Assembly: GCA_900769445.1 (NCBI GenBank)
Contig: CAAGGR010000025.1
Span: forward strand, 13,157-77,156
From: an uncultured Alistipes sp.
Lineage (GTDB): Bacteria; Bacteroidota; Bacteroidia; Bacteroidales; Rikenellaceae
Direction: 5' to 3'
DNA: 64,000 nucleotides
Below are positions 43,469 to 52,830 of the stretch, piece by piece; position 1 is the stretch's first letter; the number at the start of each line of letters is the position of its first letter. A model generated the notes under the pieces. It searched no databases and was not told the DNA's origin. It was given only the letters and a program-made list of their open reading frames with translations. Position numbers and translations under genes: made by a program.

Positions 43469-44563
43469 TTAAATATTATCCAATGCGTAGAGGTATGCGC
43501 CAAGCGATACTGCGTTGCTTGCTCCTATATCCGAGATGGTTACACCAATACGCTTCTCTGGGTCGTAGACGACCTCTTTATCGCTGCCGTAGACCTTGAT
43601 TTTCTTTGAGTTGCCACGTGCAAACTTCGCAAACTCATCCTTGTCGTCAAGATTGTATACGCTCATCTGTACGCGGTTGAGGCTGTCGCCCGACATCGTG
43701 GAGATTTTTGAACGCATCTCCTCCAAGAGTGCTGGCATAAAGTATTTTGATGCCCCTGCCAAGCCTCCGCCAATAACAATCACACCATCCATAAGTGTCG
43801 CTGCTGTAGCCATAGCGTCGCCAGCAACGCGACCCTGTGTTGCAAAGCTCTCCTTTGCAGCCTCCACGTTGCCCTCCATCTTGCCCTCGGCAATGTTGAA
43901 GATGTCGCGTGGCTCAAGCTCGCGTTCGTCGCCCGACAACTCTCTATATACGCGCTTTACAGCACGAATGGCGATGCCATCCTCGACGATATATTGTGGC
44001 TTGTCGCGGTGCTTTAAGCAGAATACCTCCACGCAAGAGTTGTCGCCTAAGTTTAGCTTGCCATCCATCACAAAGCCAAAGCCAAAGCCAGTGCCAAAGG
44101 TGAAGCCAAGTAGGTTGCGATAGCGCTTTGCTGAGCCAGCCTCCTCGAGCATTCTGTTGATGCGAGGAAGCGCGCCACCAGCAGCCTCACCATATGCAAA
44201 TAGGTCGGCATCGTTATTTATGAATACTGGAATTTTGAAATGCTCCTCAAGCATAGGACCGAGTGCTACGCCATCGCGGAAGGATGGGAAGTTAGGCAAA
44301 AAGCCTCCAATCACACCATTGCGATAGTCTGCAGGGCCTGGGAAGGCAAAACTTATAGCCACAGGCTTGTGTGGTAGTGTAGCTATAATCTGCTCAAAAC
44401 CCTTAACCAAGTTGCTAAGGCAGAGGTCAAGGTCGTGTGCCTCAGATGGTAGCGTAATGCTCTCTGCGCAAGGCTTGCCACTCTGCATTGCTCCAAATAC
44501 GAAATTTGTGCCTCCAGCGTCAAGCGTGACGACGATAGGCTCGAGTACTCTGTTTTGTTCCAT
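43469..44563 (-). CDS. ROK family protein (sugar kinase/regulator)
   Basis: 364 residues from MEQNRVLEP. ROK motifs: VTLDAGGTNFVFG (phosphate-binding), FPGPADYRNGVIGGFLPNFPSF, INNDADLFAYGEA and FTFGTGFGFGFVMDG. The usual zinc motif CxCGxxGC is not present; the region reads GDNSCVEVFC. Likely a cytosolic hexose or amino-sugar kinase. The longer frame to 44605 begins before the -7 box (44570-44578) and is rejected; the leader would be about four bases. Confidence 0.88.
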   Translation of the reverse strand: MEQNRVLEPIVVTLDAGGTNFVFGAMQSGKPCAESITLPSEAHDLDLCLSNLVKGFEQIIATLPHKPVAISFAFPGPADYRNGVIGGFLPNFPSFRDGVALGPMLEEHFKIPVFINNDADLFAYGEAAGGALPRINRMLEEAGSAKRYRNLLGFTFGTGFGFGFVMDGKLNLGDNSCVEVFCLKHRDKPQYIVEDGIAIRAVKRVYRELSGDERELEPRDIFNIAEGKMEGNVEAAKESFATQGRVAGDAMATAATLMDGVIVIGGGLAGASKYFMPALLEEMRSKISTMSGDSLNRVQMSVYNLDDKDEFAKFARGNSKKIKVYGSDKEVVYDPEKRIGVTISDIGASNAVSLGAYLYALDNI

Positions 44564-44569
44564 AACATA

Positions 44570-44578
44570 GCAAAGATA
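44570..44578 (-). promoter_or_regulatory. -7 box of the ROK gene
   Basis: TATCTTTGC on the minus strand, six bases before the ATG. Confidence 0.65.
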
Positions 44579-44660
44579 CGTATATTTTTCCAAAACTTGC
44601 AACAATTTTCTAAATATTGAAAAATGTGCATAAATAACTAATAAAAACTACGTTTAATAA

Positions 44661-44691
44661 TTGTTTGTTACAAAAAATAAATGTATATTTG
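44661..44691 (+). promoter_or_regulatory. Promoter of the V-ATPase operon
   Basis: TTG (44661-44663), 20-base spacer, TATATTTG (44684-44691). The ~100-base leader has a hairpin TGTTGTC (44708-44714) / GACAACA (44725-44731). Confidence 0.7.
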
Positions 44692-44795
44692 TGAGATTTT
44701 AGCGGAGTGTTGTCGGAAATGGATGACAACAACGGAGAAATGCAAATAGAAAAACAACAAAAAATAATATATAAAACTTAAAATTACGAATTATT

Positions 44796-45407
44796 ATGGA
44801 GAACAACAAACTTCAGGAGCTTACCCAAAAGCTCTACAACGATGGCTTGGAGAAGGGTCGTTCTGAGGCGGAGCGTTTGGTTGCTGAGGCTAAGGAGGCT
44901 GCTGCTAAGATTATCGCAGATGCTGAGGCTGAGGCTAAGGCTATTGCTAAGGCAGCACAGGATCGTGCTGAGGATGTAGCTAAGAATGCTATGACAGAGA
45001 TTACTCTCGCTGGTCGTCAGGCGCTTTCAAAGATTAAGAGTGAGCTTGCAGAGGCTGTGATTATGAAGTCTACAGGCGAGGCTGTTAAGGGTGCGATTGT
45101 GGATGTTGCATTCGTTAAGGATATGTTGCTTGCTGTGGCAAACAACTGGAATGCTCAGACTGTTGATGTATCTCTTGTAGCGTTGCTTCCAGAGGATAAG
45201 CGCGCAGAGTTGGATGCTGTGATGCAGAAGAGTGTCGAGGAGCTTGCTAAGGCTGGTATCGAGGTTGGTTACTCTAAGGATGTGAAGAGTGGCTTTAAGC
45301 TTGGTGAGAAGGATGGTGGTTACTACATCTCATTCACTGACGAGAGCTTCGATGCATTGCTTAAGGAGTATCTCCGCGAGAAGGTGTCTAATATGCTTTT
45401 TAAGTAG
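44796..45407 (+). CDS. V-type ATPase subunit E (peripheral stalk)
   Basis: 203 residues. Long N-terminal helix rich in Ala/Glu/Lys (residues 1-75, KGRSEAERLVAEAKEAAAKIIADAEAEAKAIA), typical of the stalk coiled coil, and a globular C-terminus. First gene of the operon E-DUF2764-A-B-D-I-K, after a 100-base leader. Confidence 0.9.
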   Translation: MENNKLQELTQKLYNDGLEKGRSEAERLVAEAKEAAAKIIADAEAEAKAIAKAAQDRAEDVAKNAMTEITLAGRQALSKIKSELAEAVIMKSTGEAVKGAIVDVAFVKDMLLAVANNWNAQTVDVSLVALLPEDKRAELDAVMQKSVEELAKAGIEVGYSKDVKSGFKLGEKDGGYYISFTDESFDALLKEYLREKVSNMLFK

Positions 45408-45410
45408 GCT

Positions 45411-46253
45411 ATGTTCTCTACGGAGTATTTCTATTTGGTTGCGGGTCTGCGCGAGTGGGCGTTGGACTCTGATACCAAAGGTTTTGATGTTGGCGAGATA
45501 AAGTCTGAGATTCTTGCCGAACTATCAAAGCGCGATCGTAAGGCTGTGGAGTTGCTCTACGCCTACTACGATTGTGAAAATCTTATCGCTTATCGCAACG
45601 GTCGCGAGCGATTCTCTACACTTGGTAATCTCACTGCGGAGCAGGTTGCAGAGATTTTTGAGAGTCGTCGTTATTCGCTTCTTCCAGCCGAGATGGCGCA
45701 TGTAGTAAAGCTATATGTTGAGGCAGAGGATGAAGATCGCGATACCGATATCGTTCTTACCGAGAGCTTTGAGCATGCATTGTTCGAGGCTTACTATAAT
45801 GACCTTGCAGCGTCAAAGTCGCACTTCCTAAAGGGTTGGGCAGAGTTTGATCGTAACCTTCGCAATATTGCAGCTGCGGTTGCTGCGCGTGAGGCTGGTC
45901 GTGCGGTTAAGGATGTTGTGGTAGGTAGCGGTGAGATTGTTGAGCAGCTATCGCGCTCATCGGCGGCCGATTTCGGTTTGCGTGGTGAGTTGCCATATAT
46001 CGATGCAGTTATTGCGGCTGTAAGTGACGAGAAGAATATTGTTGAGAAGGAGCGTAAGATTGATGCTATCCGCTGGTCGGAGGCTGAGGAGATTGCAGTC
46101 TTTGACTTCTTCAATGTAGACTATATCCTATCGTATCTTGTCAAGGTTAATATCGTGGCACGTTGGACACTCCTCTCTCCAGAGGTTGGTCGCCAGATGC
46201 TTAATCGCTTGATTAAGGAGCTTGATGCCAAGGAACTTGTGAATAAACAATAA
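45411..46253 (+). CDS. DUF2764 V-ATPase-associated protein
   Basis: 280 residues, starting FSTEYFYLVAGLREWALD. This DUF2764 protein is found between subunits E and A in Bacteroidetes and Chlamydia-type V-ATPase operons and is thought to take the place of subunit C as the link between rotor top and stalk. It starts three bases after subunit E. Confidence 0.88.
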   Translation: MFSTEYFYLVAGLREWALDSDTKGFDVGEIKSEILAELSKRDRKAVELLYAYYDCENLIAYRNGRERFSTLGNLTAEQVAEIFESRRYSLLPAEMAHVVKLYVEAEDEDRDTDIVLTESFEHALFEAYYNDLAASKSHFLKGWAEFDRNLRNIAAAVAAREAGRAVKDVVVGSGEIVEQLSRSSAADFGLRGELPYIDAVIAAVSDEKNIVEKERKIDAIRWSEAEEIAVFDFFNVDYILSYLVKVNIVARWTLLSPEVGRQMLNRLIKELDAKELVNKQ

Positions 46254-46267
46254 AACTATATAAACGA

Positions 46268-48025
46268 ATGAAAACATTAGGACGTGTAAACGGTATTATC
46301 TCGAACATCGTGATCGCCAAGGTTGACGGTCCCGTTGGTCAGAATGAGATATGCCACGTATATTGCGGCGATGTCCGTATGATGGCTGAGGTCATCAAGG
46401 TCATAGGCGATGAGGCCTATGTGCAGGTTTACGATAGTACGCGCGGTTTGAAGATTGGCGACAAGGTGGAGTTCGAGGGTCATATGCTTGAGGCTACACT
46501 TGCACCAGGTCTTCTATCTCGTAACTACGATGGTCTTCAGAACGACTTGGAGAAGATGGATGGTTTGTTCATCAACCGTGGTTCTATTACTGACCCAATC
46601 GATTTCGATGCTAAGTGGGAGTTTAAGCCACTTGCAAAGGCTGGCGATAAGGTGTCGGCTGGTGATTGGCTCGGTGAGGTTAAGGAGCAGTGGGTGATGC
46701 ACAAGATTATGGTACCTTTCGTAATGCAGGGCAACTATACTGTAAAGAGTGTTGTTGAGGCTGGTACATATAAGGTTACTGATACTATCGCTGTTGTTGT
46801 AGACTCTGACAATAACGAGTATAATATTACAATGGTGCAGAAGTGGCCAGTGAAGCAGGCTATCCGTTGCTTTACCGACAAGCCACGTCCATCACGCGTA
46901 ATGGAGACAGGTGTTCGTGCTATCGATACGTTCAACCCACTTGCTGAGGGTGGTACAGGTTTTATCCCTGGTCCATTCGGTGCTGGTAAGACTGTGCTTC
47001 AGCACGCTATCTCTAAGCAGGCAGATGCAGATGTTATCATCATCGTAGCTTGTGGTGAGCGTGCAAATGAGGTTGTGGAGATCTTCGCTGAGTTCCCAGA
47101 GTTGGTTGACCCACGTACTGGTCATAAGCTTATGGAGCGTACAATCATCATCTGTAATACATCTAACATGCCAGTAGCTGCGCGTGAGGCATCTGTATAT
47201 ACAGGTATGACTATCGGTGAGTACTACCGCTCTATGGGTTTGAAGGTATTGGTAATGGCGGACTCTACATCACGTTGGGCTCAGGCGTTGCGTGAGATGT
47301 CTAACCGTTTGGAGGAGCTTCCAGGTCAGGATGCCTTCCCTATGGACCTCTCTGCAGTTATCTCTAACTTCTACTCACGAGCAGGTCTTGTGAAGCTTAA
47401 CAATGGCTCAACTGGTTCTGTAACATTCCTTGGTACTGTATCTCCTGCGGGTGGTAACCTTAAGGAGCCTGTAACCGAGTCTACAAAGAAGGCTGCACGT
47501 TGCTTCTACGCCCTTTCACAGGGTCGTGCCGATTCGAAGCGTTACCCAGCTATCGATCCACTTGACTCATACTCTAAGTATTTGGAGTACCCTGAGGTTG
47601 TGGAGTACCTTGATGAGCATATCGAGAAGAACTGGGTAGAGTCTGTATACGCTGGTAAGACTATCATGCAGCGTGGTAAGGAGGCTAACGACCAGATTAA
47701 CATCTTGGGTGATGATGGTGTACCAGTAGAGTACCACGAGCGTTTCTGGAAGAGTGAGCTTCTTGACTCAGTTATCTTGCAGCAGGATGCTTTTGATAAT
47801 ATCGATGCTAACTGTCCAATTGAGCGTCAGAAGATGATGTACAATATGGTGTTGGATATCTGCCGCAAGTCGTTCGACTTTGGCGTGTTCGATGAGTGTT
47901 CTAAGTTCTTCAAGGAGCTTATCTACTTGTTCCGTCAGATGAACTACTCAGAGTGGAAGTCTGAGCAGTTTGATAATTTCCGCTCTCAGATTGAGGCTTT
48001 GGTAAATAGTAAACTTGCAAAATAA
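46268..48025 (+). CDS. atpA: V-type ATPase catalytic subunit A
   Basis: 585 residues. Walker A GPFGAGKTVLQ, the A-type bulge region (residues ~115-185), VMADSTSRWAQALREMSNRLEELPG and Walker-B-like ILDA-type region are present. Catalytic hexamer subunit. Length normal. Confidence 0.97.
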   Translation: MKTLGRVNGIISNIVIAKVDGPVGQNEICHVYCGDVRMMAEVIKVIGDEAYVQVYDSTRGLKIGDKVEFEGHMLEATLAPGLLSRNYDGLQNDLEKMDGLFINRGSITDPIDFDAKWEFKPLAKAGDKVSAGDWLGEVKEQWVMHKIMVPFVMQGNYTVKSVVEAGTYKVTDTIAVVVDSDNNEYNITMVQKWPVKQAIRCFTDKPRPSRVMETGVRAIDTFNPLAEGGTGFIPGPFGAGKTVLQHAISKQADADVIIIVACGERANEVVEIFAEFPELVDPRTGHKLMERTIIICNTSNMPVAAREASVYTGMTIGEYYRSMGLKVLVMADSTSRWAQALREMSNRLEELPGQDAFPMDLSAVISNFYSRAGLVKLNNGSTGSVTFLGTVSPAGGNLKEPVTESTKKAARCFYALSQGRADSKRYPAIDPLDSYSKYLEYPEVVEYLDEHIEKNWVESVYAGKTIMQRGKEANDQINILGDDGVPVEYHERFWKSELLDSVILQQDAFDNIDANCPIERQKMMYNMVLDICRKSFDFGVFDECSKFFKELIYLFRQMNYSEWKSEQFDNFRSQIEALVNSKLAK

Positions 48026-48037
48026 GGGGCGTATATT

Positions 48038-49357
48038 ATGACAACAAAAGCATTTCAGAAAGTATATACTAAGATTGATAATATCACCAAGGCTACCATT
48101 ACACTTCGTGCAACAGGTGTAGGTAACGACGAGCTTGCTACTGTAGGTGGTCGTTTGGCTCAGGTGGTAAAGATTATGGGTGATAAGGTTACCCTTCAGG
48201 TGTTTGCAGGTACCGAGGGTCTTGCAACCAACTCAGAGGTTGTGTTCCACGGTGAGCCTCCTGTATTGCGCGTGTCAGATGCTTTGGCAGGTCGCTTCTT
48301 CAACGCTTACGGTGAGCCACTTGAGGGCGGTGAGCAGATTGAGGGTGAGGCACGCGAGATTGGTGGTCCTACTGTAAACCCATTCCGTCGTATCCAGCCA
48401 TCAGAGCTTATCGCTACTGGTATTGCGGGTATCGACCTTAACAACACCATCGTATCTGGTCAGAAGATTCCATTCTTCGCAGATCCTGATCAGCCATACA
48501 ACGCCGTTATGGCGAATGTGGCACTTCGTGCTAAGGCCGACAAGATTATCCTTGGTGGTATGGGTCTTACAAACGATGACTTCCTCTACTTTAAGCAGGT
48601 ATTTGAGAACGCAGGTGCTTTGGATCGTATCGTTTCATTCGTGAACACTACAGATAACCCTCCAGTGGAGCGTCTTCTTGTTCCAGATATGGCGCTTACA
48701 GCTGCTGAGTACTTCGCAGTAGATAAGGGTGAGAAGGTGTTGGTATTGTTGACCGATATGACCCTTTACGCCGATGCCCTTGCTATCGTGTCTAACCGTA
48801 TGGATCAGATTCCATCTAAGGACTCTATGCCAGGTTCTTTGTACTCTGACCTTGCTAAGATCTACGAGAAGGCGGTGCAGTTGCCTAACGGCGGTTCTAT
48901 CACTATTATCGCGGTTACAACCCTTTCTGGTGGCGATATTACACACGCTATTCCAGATAACACTGGTTATATCACTGAGGGTCAGCTCTTCTTGCGTAAC
49001 GATACCGATACCGGTAAGGTTATCGTTGACCCATTCCGTTCGTTGTCTCGTCTAAAGCAGCTTGTAATTGGTAAGAAGACCCGTGAGGATCACCCACAGG
49101 TAATGAATGCCTGCGTACGTTTGTATGCTGATGCTGCTAACGCTAAGACTAAGCTTGAGAATGGTTTCGACCTTTCAGACTACGATGAGCGTGCTTTGAA
49201 ATTTGCTCACGACTACTCAGAGAAGTTGCTCTCTATCGACGTAAACATCGAGATCGAGCAGATGCTTGATACTGCATGGTCGTTGTTTGCTAAGTACTTC
49301 TCTAAGGGTGAGGTAAGCATCAAGCAGGAGCTTGCTGAGAAATATTGGAAAGCATAA
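48038..49357 (+). CDS. atpB: V-type ATPase subunit B
   Basis: 439 residues. Non-catalytic nucleotide-binding-like subunit: no Walker A, TGIAGIDLNNTIVSGQKIPFF in its place, and VLLTDMTLYADALAIVSNRMDQIPSKDSMPGSLYSDLA. Twelve bases after subunit A. Confidence 0.97.
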   Translation: MTTKAFQKVYTKIDNITKATITLRATGVGNDELATVGGRLAQVVKIMGDKVTLQVFAGTEGLATNSEVVFHGEPPVLRVSDALAGRFFNAYGEPLEGGEQIEGEAREIGGPTVNPFRRIQPSELIATGIAGIDLNNTIVSGQKIPFFADPDQPYNAVMANVALRAKADKIILGGMGLTNDDFLYFKQVFENAGALDRIVSFVNTTDNPPVERLLVPDMALTAAEYFAVDKGEKVLVLLTDMTLYADALAIVSNRMDQIPSKDSMPGSLYSDLAKIYEKAVQLPNGGSITIIAVTTLSGGDITHAIPDNTGYITEGQLFLRNDTDTGKVIVDPFRSLSRLKQLVIGKKTREDHPQVMNACVRLYADAANAKTKLENGFDLSDYDERALKFAHDYSEKLLSIDVNIEIEQMLDTAWSLFAKYFSKGEVSIKQELAEKYWKA

Positions 49358-49366
49358 TAAAAGGCT

Positions 49367-49984
49367 ATGGCAATCAAATTTCAATATAACAAGACCTCGC
49401 TCGGTGAGCTGAACAAGCAGCTCAAAATCCGAAAGAACGCCCTTCCTACCATCAAGAGTAAGGAGAGTGCGTTGCGTTCGGAGGTTAAACGTGCGAAGGA
49501 CTCTGCATTAGCTTTCCGTAAGGAGTTGGATGAGCTTATTGCTCAGTACGACTATATGGTGCAGCTATGGGGAGAGTTTGATTGTGATCTTATCCGCATC
49601 GTCGATGTTGAACTAACGTCGCAGAAGATTGCGGGCGTGCGCATACCTATATTAAATGATATAGTCTACGAGGAGAAGGAATATGATCTCTTCTCTGCCC
49701 CAGTTTGGTATGCTGAGGGTATTAGAGTCCTAAAGAAGATGTCGCGCCTCGGCATTGAGTTCGAGGTTTACAACCGTAAGATGACACTTCTTGACTATGC
49801 GCGTCGCAAAACTACTCAGAAGGTAAACCTCTACGAAAAGGTGCAAATACCTGGTTATGAGGATGCCATACGTAAGATTAAGCGATTTATGGAGGACGAG
49901 GAGAACCTAAGTAAGTCAGCTCAGAAGATTGTGAAAACTCGTCAGGCGCAAGCCGCGGCTATGGAGGAGCCTAACAATGATTAG
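49367..49984 (+). CDS. atpD: V-type ATPase subunit D (central shaft)
   Basis: 205 residues of long helices. The N-terminal KTSLGELNKQLKIRKNALPTIKSKESALRSEV and C-terminal YARRKTTQKVNLYEKVQIPGYEDAIRKIKRFMEDEE match subunit D, the rotor axle. Overlaps subunit I by eight bases. No separate subunit F is coded in the operon. Confidence 0.95.
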   Translation: MAIKFQYNKTSLGELNKQLKIRKNALPTIKSKESALRSEVKRAKDSALAFRKELDELIAQYDYMVQLWGEFDCDLIRIVDVELTSQKIAGVRIPILNDIVYEEKEYDLFSAPVWYAEGIRVLKKMSRLGIEFEVYNRKMTLLDYARRKTTQKVNLYEKVQIPGYEDAIRKIKRFMEDEENLSKSAQKIVKTRQAQAAAMEEPNND

Positions 49985-51833
49985 TAAGATGATTCGCTAC
50001 GACATCGTGCTTTATGCTGGAGAGCAGGAGCGCTTTGTTAATGAGTTGCGTGAGTTGGGCTTGGTGGATATCACTACCACAGGCTGGGAGCCATCAGAGG
50101 GCGATCGCTCGTTATTGATGGATATCGAGACTCACAATAAGGCTATCGAGGCACTTAAGGCATTCGCTGGTAGCGAGGCATACAATGCCAACGCGATGGT
50201 CTATGCTTCGGGCGACGAGGCTTATGAGTGCTACGAGGAGGCTCGCGAGAAGCGTACACAGCTTCAGCAGGAGATTGCTCGTTTGGAGAAGCTTGCTGAC
50301 GAGGTTGAGCCTTGGGGTAAGTTCTCTGCGTCGGATGTTGCTCGCCTTGCAGAGCGTGGTGTAGCGTTGCGTTTCTTTATGGCGCAGCCTGCAGCGTTCG
50401 AGAAGCTATGTGCTGAGGAAAATGGCTATACCATTGCCGAGATCGGCCGTACACAGTCTGCCGTATACTTCGCTGTTGTAACAACTGATGACACAGCCGT
50501 TATCATCGACGGTCAGGAGGTGCGCCTTCCACAGATGGATAGCGCAGCTATGCGTGAGGATATCAAGCGTTTGCAGGCTGAGGATGCCTTGCTTAACGAC
50601 ACTTTCTCGCGTGCTGCTAACTCGCGTACCCTTATCGAGGCACGCTGTGGCGCTCTTAAGGAGCAGTTGCAGGGCTTGAAGGTTGATGCTATGGCACAGC
50701 GTGAGGCTGATGGTCGCCTTATTATCCTTGAGGGTTGGGCTGAGGCTGATACTGCTGAGAGGGTAGATGCTCTACTAAGGGAGTATCCAAACCTTATCTA
50801 CGATCGTCGCGATGCTACTATCGATGATGAGGCACCAGTGAAGCTTAAGAACAATAAGTTCGCTCGCCTCTTTGAGCTTATCGGCTCGATGTACGCATTG
50901 CCTAAGTACGGAACTTTGGATTTGACTGCTATCTTCGGCCCATTCTATATGCTCTTCTTCGCCATCTGTTTGTGCGATGCAGGTTATGGTTTGGTATTGT
51001 TGCTTGGCGGCTTGGGTCTTTTGTGGAAGGGTGGCGAGTCGCTACGTCAGGCGGCTTGGTTGTCTGTGGTTTGTGCCACTGCAACCGTTATCTTCGGTGC
51101 TTATGCTAACTCGTTCTTCGGTCTTTCGATCTCGGAGATGATTGGCTACGGCCCTGGTGAGCCTACACCATTCCTAAACTTCCAGGAGGACTTCTTCTCA
51201 ATATCATTGGCTATTGGTGTATTCCAGATTTTGGTCGGTATGGGTATAAATATCTATATGAAGGCTAAGCTCTTTGGCTTCACCTCTACCTTTGGTTTGT
51301 TGGGATGGTTTATCATCCTCTTGTCTGGTGCTATGGCTATTGGCCTCCCAATGTTCGGTATTGGTATTCCTGGCTTCGATGCTTCCTCTCCAATCTTCTA
51401 CGGATGTATTGGTGTAGGTGCAGTGTTGATGTTGCTTTTGAACAATGTTAAGCGTAACCCGCTTATCAACATTGGTTCAGGTTTATGGGATGCCTATAAC
51501 AACATTACAGGTCTTTTGAGTGATGTGTTGAGTTATATCCGATTGTTTGCTATCGGTTTGTCTGGCGGTGTATTGGCACAGGTGTTCAACTCACTTGCTA
51601 TGGGTCTTTCGGGTATGGGCGAGATTCCAGAGGGTACACCTTGGTATGGCTATATTGTACCTGTTATCGCAGCATCAGCCATCCTGCTCATTGGTCACGG
51701 TATCAACCTCTTTATGTCAGCAATTTCGTCATTCGTACACCCTATGCGATTGACCTTTGTTGAGTTTTATAAAAATGCGGGCTTCGAGATGGGACAGCGT
51801 TCTTTCGATCCTGTAAGAAAGATGAATAAGTAA
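49977..51833 (+). CDS. atpI: V-type ATPase subunit I (membrane stator)
   Basis: 618 residues. Soluble N-terminal half (1-300) with helices joining the stalk, then about seven membrane helices including GPFYMLFFAICLCDAGYGL and LLSDVLSYIRLFAIGLSGG, whose Arg is the essential channel arginine. Ends in SFVHPMRLTFVEFYKN. Confidence 0.96.
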   Translation: MISKMIRYDIVLYAGEQERFVNELRELGLVDITTTGWEPSEGDRSLLMDIETHNKAIEALKAFAGSEAYNANAMVYASGDEAYECYEEAREKRTQLQQEIARLEKLADEVEPWGKFSASDVARLAERGVALRFFMAQPAAFEKLCAEENGYTIAEIGRTQSAVYFAVVTTDDTAVIIDGQEVRLPQMDSAAMREDIKRLQAEDALLNDTFSRAANSRTLIEARCGALKEQLQGLKVDAMAQREADGRLIILEGWAEADTAERVDALLREYPNLIYDRRDATIDDEAPVKLKNNKFARLFELIGSMYALPKYGTLDLTAIFGPFYMLFFAICLCDAGYGLVLLLGGLGLLWKGGESLRQAAWLSVVCATATVIFGAYANSFFGLSISEMIGYGPGEPTPFLNFQEDFFSISLAIGVFQILVGMGINIYMKAKLFGFTSTFGLLGWFIILLSGAMAIGLPMFGIGIPGFDASSPIFYGCIGVGAVLMLLLNNVKRNPLINIGSGLWDAYNNITGLLSDVLSYIRLFAIGLSGGVLAQVFNSLAMGLSGMGEIPEGTPWYGYIVPVIAASAILLIGHGINLFMSAISSFVHPMRLTFVEFYKNAGFEMGQRSFDPVRKMNK

Positions 51834-51870
51834 ACTAATAATAATTAACAATTAAAAAACTTTAACAATT

Positions 51871-52323
51871 ATGAATTCAGCTTTAATTTTGGCTTATTTG
51901 GGCGTTGTCCTAATGGTCGGTGTTTCAGGTTTGGCATCAGCAGTAGCAACAGCACGTTGCGGTATGGCAGCAGTAGGTGCTTTGAAGAAGAACAGTGGCG
52001 CTTTCGGTAGCTACATGATTCTTTCAGCTCTTCCTGGTTCACAGGGTCTTTACGGTTTCGTAGGTTACTTTATGGTTAGCGGTCTTATCTCTGCAAATAT
52101 GGCTATGCTTACAGCAGTAGGTATCTTCGGTGCTGGTCTTTTGATGGCTATCGTAACATTGTCATCAGCATTGTTCCAGGGTAAGGTTTGTGCTAACGGT
52201 ATCGCAGCTATCGGTAACGGTAACGATGTAATGGGTAAGACTCTTATCCTTGCAGCGTTCCCAGAGCTTTATGCGATCCTTGGTGTGGCTGCTACCTTCC
52301 TTATCTCTGGCGCTATCGCATAA
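51871..52323 (+). CDS. atpK: V-type ATPase subunit K (proteolipid ring), sodium-type site
   Basis: 150 residues, four membrane helices in two hairpins. The ion-binding Glu is Glu132 (AFPELYAIL). The other ligands of the Enterococcus hirae NtpK sodium site have counterparts: Ser57 (for Thr64), Gln58, Tyr61 (PGSQGLYGF) and Gln103 (FQGKV). This pattern suggests Na+ coupling; proton use is not excluded. Confidence 0.95.
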   Translation: MNSALILAYLGVVLMVGVSGLASAVATARCGMAAVGALKKNSGAFGSYMILSALPGSQGLYGFVGYFMVSGLISANMAMLTAVGIFGAGLLMAIVTLSSALFQGKVCANGIAAIGNGNDVMGKTLILAAFPELYAILGVAATFLISGAIA

Positions 52324-52364
52324 TTTCTTTGAGATTATAAGGGCGCATCTGCGCTCTCTCAATC

Positions 52365-52416
52365 ATTCGGCTGAATGGGAAATACGCCAAGTATGTCCCA
52401 TCCAGCCGAATTTCTT
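52365..52416 (+). terminator. Terminator of the V-ATPase operon
   Basis: ATTCGGCTGAATGGGA pairs with TCCCATCCAGCCGAAT (one mismatch) across 15 bases, then TTCTT. Confidence 0.85.
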
Positions 52417-52456
52417 AATCGAGAACACATCTACAACCCTTCTAATCTCAAATACG

Positions 52457-52482
52457 TTGTGATAAGGGGCATATCTTTGTCC
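52457..52482 (+). repeat. 26-bp block, copy 2 (with -7-like TATCTTTG)
   Basis: Matches 695-720 at 24 of 26 bases. Here the box at 52472-52479 reads TATCTTTG, a full -7 match. Confidence 0.7.
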
Positions 52483-52495
52483 TATCCCTAAAAGC

Positions 52496-52545
52496 AAGAG
52501 GTCTGAGGCTGTACGTTTGAGTACCATCCTCAGACCTCTTCTTTT
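52496..52545 (+). terminator. Strong hairpin with T run after the 26-bp block
   Basis: Perfect 13-bp stem AAGAGGTCTGAGG (52496-52508) / 52528-52540, with an inner GTAC/GTAC pairing, then CTTTT. No gene lies between the V-ATPase terminator and this one. Confidence 0.8.
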
Positions 52546-52830
52546 GTGATAGAACAAATCTAACCCCTTCTGACAAGAAATTAGGTTGTGCTACCCTGTA
52601 GGCTGATATTTCGCTTGTTCCAAGCGACAACTACGTTGAAAGGACCAAAGGGGCCTAAAAGGCCTAAAGGGGAGAAACAGAAAATTCCCTTCTGCCCTTT
52701 TATAAATCTCGCGTGAAGCGTACCTCACTTTTGAGGCAAAACTACGTAATGCCTCGACTTTGCTACGGCTCGGCAAAACAAGTAAACTTGCTCTGCTCTC
52801 GCCTTAATCGCAAAGTTCACCTTTCAGTTT
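52546..52830. other. Gene-free stretch with palindromes
   Basis: No supported gene. It holds a GAGGCA/TGCCTC hairpin (52733-52755) that may end the LytTR transcript, and a palindromic stretch around CAAGTAAACTTG near 52775-52800. Confidence 0.5.
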
